A stretch of 34,147 nt of DNA, taken from assembly GCF_000429225.1 (NCBI RefSeq), contig NZ_AUBL01000046.1:1-34147 (forward strand). The letters are read 5' to 3'. Made by a program: the position numbers and the translations under genes. The DNA comes from Actinomyces dentalis DSM 19115 (GTDB taxonomy: Bacteria > Actinomycetota > Actinomycetes > Actinomycetales > Actinomycetaceae). Positions 31,011-34,147 of the stretch are shown here, one piece after another (position 1 is the first letter of the stretch; every line of letters begins with the position of its first letter). The notes under the pieces were generated by a model, which did not search any database, was not told the origin of the DNA, and worked only from the letters and a program-made list of their open reading frames with translations.

Positions 31011-31393
31011 GATGCACCTTGGACACCAATATACTCATCAATATGGTGAATCGATATCCGAGAGACCTGTTCGCCTCTCTTTGGGAGTCGATGGAGGGTG
31101 CTGTCGCCAGTGGCGAGATATGCGTGTGCGAAGTTATTCTGAAGGAGTTGGAGCGCGGAGACGACGACCTCGCTCGATAGGTGAAGAACGTGCCTGGATT
31201 AGTCTGCAAGACGACGGACGATGAAATGATAACAGCGGCGGGAATCTCCTCCGCCCACCCGGACTGGGTGCGAGGAGAGAAGAACTGCGGCGATCCGTTC
31301 ATCATGGCCCACGTGAAAGCGGAAGGATCACTGCAGAAACCGGTAGAGTTTTCACCCTTGATGGTGAGCAGGTCTTCTGAGGAGGAAGCGTAA
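31007..31393 (+). pseudogene. DUF4411 PIN-like toxin, broken by in-frame TAG
   Basis: The frame starts MRCTLDTNILINMVNRYPRDLF, the PIN-like beginning of DUF4411 proteins, with D6 the first metal ligand. After ELERGDDDLAR a TAG (31178-31180) interrupts it. The same frame then continues VKNVPGLVCKTTDDEMITAAGISSAHPDWVRGEK split by nothing further until CGDPFIMAHVKAEG, all DUF4411-like. Relatives have Trp at the stop position, so a TGG to TAG mutation is likely. After KAEG the frame loses similarity and ends at TAA 31391-31393, lacking the C-terminus. The gene is thus decayed by a nonsense mutation plus a deletion. It was presumably the toxin partner of the XRE-ImmA gene. Confidence 0.75.
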
Positions 31394-31971
31394 TGGAAGA
31401 GATACGGCTGGGTCCGATCGAGTGGGGCGTCGTGACGGCCCATAATCCCTGGGGTCTGGGTGTGCGTCTGGAGGAGTCCGGCGATGAGGGGGTCATGGTT
31501 CTGACCTCCATTCACGACGACCCGCGATACTGCGACTCGGAGTACTGGCCCGACGTGGGGGAGCGCATCCGGGTGCGCAGGTACCTTTACGGGTCCCCCG
31601 ATGACGAGGTGCGCCTGACCAGTCGGGAGAGCGCCATGGAGGGCCTGGTGCACGGGTACGATCCGCCGCGCCAGTACCCGCCCCCGGAGGGGTCCGGGCC
31701 GGCCCAGGAGGGGACGGTCGTCGCCCACCGCGACTGGGGCGTGGAGGTGCGCCTGGACTCCGGGCAGATCGGGCAGCTGAGGGACACGCTCATGCAGGAG
31801 GGCTTCGATCCCGTCCCCGAGGAGCGTTGGCCCGGGATCGGGGAGCGGGTCCGCATCCGGCCTCTGGGCCTCTGGCCCGACGGCGGCCTGCGAGTGAGCG
31901 GCAGACCCCGCTTCGTCGACCGACCACCCGACCCGCCTTGGATCTCCCCGCGCGCAACGGAGGACGCGTAA
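31393..31971 (+). CDS. Hypothetical protein with two S1-like repeats
   Basis: This 192-residue protein is an internal duplication. Residues 8-75 (EWGVVTAHNPWGLGVRLEE ... WPDVGERIRVRRYLYG) align with 103-170 (EGTVVAHRDWGVEVRLDSG ... WPGIGERVRIRPLGLW). Both halves share the G-V-V-x-A-H-x-x-W-G-x-x-V-R-L beginning of S1/OB-fold RNA-binding domains. No other motif is seen. GAGGAGG lies nine bases before ATG 31393, which overlaps the stop of the DUF4411 remnant (TAATG). It may be an immunity-type or nucleic-acid-binding protein; the function is unknown. Confidence 0.65.
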   Translation: MEEIRLGPIEWGVVTAHNPWGLGVRLEESGDEGVMVLTSIHDDPRYCDSEYWPDVGERIRVRRYLYGSPDDEVRLTSRESAMEGLVHGYDPPRQYPPPEGSGPAQEGTVVAHRDWGVEVRLDSGQIGQLRDTLMQEGFDPVPEERWPGIGERVRIRPLGLWPDGGLRVSGRPRFVDRPPDPPWISPRATEDA

Positions 31972-32185
31972 CCGCACCACGGCGGTCGCCAGCGGCGCGG
32001 TGCTGGTGGTAGTCGCTCTCGGCGGCGGGTGGCTGTTCGTCGGGGATCGGCGCGGTGGTGGGCGGGCGGGGTTGCACCGGCTCGCCCACTGGGCGGTTGC
32101 GGCTCCGGGACCGGCCGGCATCGACGCGGGAGGGCCCGGAGCGACGCGGGGCGGTGCGCGCTGGCCCGTCAGGGCTGGATCGTCC
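31972..32185 (+). other. Gap with remnant of a membrane-helix coding sequence
   Basis: No complete gene. In one plus frame (about 31975-32055) the sequence reads TTAVASGAVLVVVALGGGW followed by LFVGDRRGGG, a convincing transmembrane helix, but no good start or ribosome site precedes it. It may be a leftover of a deleted membrane-protein gene. Confidence 0.3.
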
Positions 32186-32878
32186 TCAGTCCTGCCCCGC
32201 TGGGGGCAATGGGGCGTACCACTCGACGCCGGTGAGGAGGATGCGGGTGTTCACGTCTCCTTCCCAGCTGACGCCTATGCCGTGTTCCCGGAGGATCGGG
32301 ATGACGACGGTTCTCATCAGTTTGATGGTCGTGGCGTCGTGGAGTTCCTCGCGCTGGGAACTGCTCAAGGCCTTGTACTCCTCCTCGCCGATGTGGGCGG
32401 GCCAGAAGATGCCGTAGCTGAGGTAGGTGCTGCCGCTCTCCGCGAGTCTCTCGGTGTCCTGCTGGTGGAAGAACACGTACCCCAGGTCGTCCCGGTCGCC
32501 CTCGATCTCCGCATGCCCGCAGGTGTTGCAGCAGGAGAAATCCGGCTCCGCGACGACATGGGCCCTCCGCAGCGCCTCGAAGGCCCGGTCCAGCTTGCCG
32601 GCGGGCACCTCCCCGAATCCCGCCTGCTGGGCGCGGCGCGCATCGATCAGGTACTGGGCGATGGCGCGGCACTGTTCCTCGGACAGCGCGCCGCCGCCGT
32701 CCTCGTCCTCCACGGCGCGGGCGATCTCGTGGGCGTGGTCGTCGATGCTGTCGTCCCCTCTCACGAGCCGCATCCAGATCATGTCGCGGATGTACTCCTC
32801 GAGTTCGGGATCGACCGCGCCTCCGAGCAGCTCGTCGGGGATTCTCAGTCCATCGGGCTGGGTGTTCAGTTCAGTCAT
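32186..32878 (-). CDS. DUF6891-like protein
   Basis: The 230-residue soluble protein shows the blocks FSCCNTCGHAEI (about 120-131), GYVFFHQQDTERLAESG (about 140-156) and YLSYGIFW that mark an actinobacterial family annotated DUF6891. Three Cys (CC..C) may bind a metal. No function is established. ATG 32878 is preceded by TAGGGT at seven bases, so the transcript is probably leaderless; an upstream in-frame start lies beyond that promoter and is rejected. The gene points away from the pentapeptide-like gene. Confidence 0.65.
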   Translation of the reverse strand: MTELNTQPDGLRIPDELLGGAVDPELEEYIRDMIWMRLVRGDDSIDDHAHEIARAVEDEDGGGALSEEQCRAIAQYLIDARRAQQAGFGEVPAGKLDRAFEALRRAHVVAEPDFSCCNTCGHAEIEGDRDDLGYVFFHQQDTERLAESGSTYLSYGIFWPAHIGEEEYKALSSSQREELHDATTIKLMRTVVIPILREHGIGVSWEGDVNTRILLTGVEWYAPLPPAGQD

Positions 32879-32885
32879 GACCGAG

Positions 32886-32891
32886 ACCCTA
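32886..32891 (-). promoter_or_regulatory. -10 box of leaderless DUF6891 gene
   Basis: On the minus strand TAGGGT ends seven bases before ATG 32878. Confidence 0.4.
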
Positions 32892-33057
32892 ACAACCGCC
32901 GCCGACAAGAAGTGAGGCCGGGCAGCAGCGGGTCGGCGAAGTCGACGCCTGGTTGTCCGATGTCCGGGGTTGTCGGCGTGTTGGCGCGGGTGCGGCGCGG
33001 CCCCGCCGGGACGATGGGCGGTGCCCGATCATCCTCGCCGCCGGGGGCCGCGCCGCC

Positions 33058-33207
33058 ATGTCACCTTCCACCACAACCGCCCTGTCACGCCGGCCTCTGG
33101 TCAGTGTCCTTCGGGATGTGACCAATCCTCGCCATCGGCGGGGCGTGCACCGCGCCCTGCCCACGATCCTGTCCCTGGCTGTGACGGGGGCTCTGGCGAT
33201 CCAGACA
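33058..33207 (+). pseudogene. ISAs1-family transposase, N-terminal remnant
   Basis: ATG 33058 opens SRRPLVSVLRDVTNPRHRR followed by GVHRALPTILSLAVTGALA, matching the N-terminal DDE_Tnp_1-associated region of ISAs1 transposases (L..V.DPR..RGVRH.L..IL.L...A.LAG). Similarity stops near 33195; the rest of the transposase is absent and a different gene begins at 33335. It is a truncated relic marking past insertion or recombination. Confidence 0.65.
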
Positions 33208-33334
33208 GGGTTGGAGGAGATGAACGATACGCCTGCTGGTGCGCGACCTGCGACTTGCCCGCGCCCGGAACCTGACGGCGGGGCTTATGGGTCGTGGGGT
33301 CGTGCCGGTGATTGGAATTCGGAGGGGTGCTGTC

Positions 33335-34060
33335 ATGGAGGTCGTTGAGTTGCCCAACGGGCTCGGGTCGAAGCTGAGGGCCGTCGAGGGGCTGGTGGTG
33401 GGTGAGGACTGGTCGGGCACGGGGGTCGAGCGCTTCGGCACGACGAGCACGCGTTTCGAGCGCTGCCGGTTCGAGCGGATGAGGGTCGGGCAGTTCACCG
33501 CCGGCGGGGCGGGTCGGTTCGCCGAGTTCGTCGACTGCTCCTTCGACCGGTCGCACCTGTCCTTCAGCCCCGCCGGACGGACCAGGTTCGTGCGCTGTTC
33601 GTTCCGCCGGGCACGGCTGGTGGACTTCCGCGTCAACCCCGTGGACCTGATCGACTGCGACTTCACGGGCGCCGATGTGCGCCGGAGCATCTTCTGGGGC
33701 GGGCTGGACGACTACAAGCGCAGGAGGGAGCCCGATCTCAGGGTCCGCAACGATATCCGGGGCAACGACTTCTCCGGGGCGACCCTGGTGGACACCTCCT
33801 TCCGGCGGGGCGTGGACCTGACGCTCCAGCGCCTTCCCGCCGGCGAGGACTGCGCACTGGCCCTGGACGGGGCCGCCGCCCTGGACCGGGTGCGGGCACT
33901 GGTCGACACCTGGGACCGGGAGAACCGCCGGGACGCCCTGGACTGGGTCGAGATCTGGCGGAGCGACCTCGACGGCGGCCAGGAGCACCTGTTCGTCTGC
34001 CGCCCCAGGATGAAGGATCTCGCCGACTGGCCCGCCATCAGGAGAGCCATCAACAACTAG
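33335..34060 (+). CDS. Pentapeptide-repeat-like protein
   Basis: This 241-residue protein has a run of alternating F/C motifs at about residues 30-155 (TRFERCRFERM, AEFVDCSFDRS, TRFVRCSFRRA, DLIDCDFTGADVRR, NDFSGATLVDTSF). These resemble the A(D/N)LXX pentapeptide beta-helix, in the imperfect form often seen in small cytosolic actinobacterial proteins. The C-terminus (ALDRVRALVDTWDRENRRDALDWVEIWRSDL) is helical. ATG 33335 follows GGAGGGG by seven bases. The gene lies directly after the transposase remnant. No enzymatic role is visible; immunity or scaffold functions are guesses. Confidence 0.65.
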   Translation: MEVVELPNGLGSKLRAVEGLVVGEDWSGTGVERFGTTSTRFERCRFERMRVGQFTAGGAGRFAEFVDCSFDRSHLSFSPAGRTRFVRCSFRRARLVDFRVNPVDLIDCDFTGADVRRSIFWGGLDDYKRRREPDLRVRNDIRGNDFSGATLVDTSFRRGVDLTLQRLPAGEDCALALDGAAALDRVRALVDTWDRENRRDALDWVEIWRSDLDGGQEHLFVCRPRMKDLADWPAIRRAINN

Positions 34061-34147
34061 CCGTGCGCCATCGATGGCCGCGAGATCGGGGCGTATCAAT
34101 ACCGCTCCTGCCGCCGCCCGCCCCCGTCGCGGAGTATCGGGCGGCCG
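34061..34147. other. Window end, no feature seen
   Basis: The last 87 bases contain no supported gene or structure. Confidence 0.5.

Noticed and set aside
972-34108. Shared 14-mer TCAATACCGCTCCT near both window ends
   Set aside because: A single 14-base match is expected by chance in a window of this size; no extended similarity.

Overview
The window is a chromosomal piece of a very GC-rich actinobacterium. The gene families and order (hflX, a DinG-type helicase, L-lactate dehydrogenase, lexA, nrdR, a PimB-like mannosyltransferase, an LtbR-type IclR regulator divergent from leuCD, murA, plsC, gpsA) fit the Actinomyces group (Actinomycetaceae). That placement is inferred from gene content only. 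Many genes carry a TANNNT -10 box exactly 6-7 bases before an ATG/GTG, so leaderless transcription appears common, as known for actinobacteria.

Layout. 1-216: 5' end of an IS1380-family transposase (minus). 217-1090: no gene, but degenerate short repeats. 1107-4851: a leaderless 77-codon upstream ORF coupled to a heterodimeric ABC exporter. 4894-7822: a DUF4232-type membrane protein, a sorbitol/xylitol-type dehydrogenase and a four-helix membrane protein. 7997-9524: yciO, then a Phd/VapC-like toxin-antitoxin pair. 9525-11553: a MITE-like inverted-repeat segment and an AlbA_2/HATPase putative transcriptional regulator, in DNA less GC-rich than its surroundings. 11658-13253: a TetR regulator divergent from a CPBP membrane protein, with a 42-bp perfect palindrome that contains both start codons. 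13400-18495: a 7-codon leader peptide, hflX, the helicase and ldh. 18720-21089: SOS and nucleotide regulation (lexA, a divergent SOS-box gene, nrdR). 21112-23102: a GT4 mannosyltransferase and a GNAT acetyltransferase. 23147-26277: ltbR, leuC, leuD. 26695-30166: murA, plsC, gpsA (cell-wall and phospholipid precursors). 30312-34060: an accessory tract with a decayed XRE-ImmA/DUF4411 pair, an S1-like duplicated protein, a DUF6891 protein, an ISAs1 transposase remnant and a pentapeptide-like protein.

The most interesting candidates are regulatory. (a) A leaderless micro-ORF, MWIVRMR, sits upstream of hflX. It ends in an Arg-X-Arg motif and its stop codon lies inside one of two mutually exclusive hairpins, which looks like antibiotic-responsive attenuation of a ribosome-rescue GTPase. 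(b) The leaderless ORF upstream of the exporter carries three ~60-bp hairpin repeats and overlaps the exporter start as GTGA. (c) The TetR/CPBP palindrome has -10 boxes and start codons symmetrically built in. These are inferences from sequence reading; no search or folding program was run.
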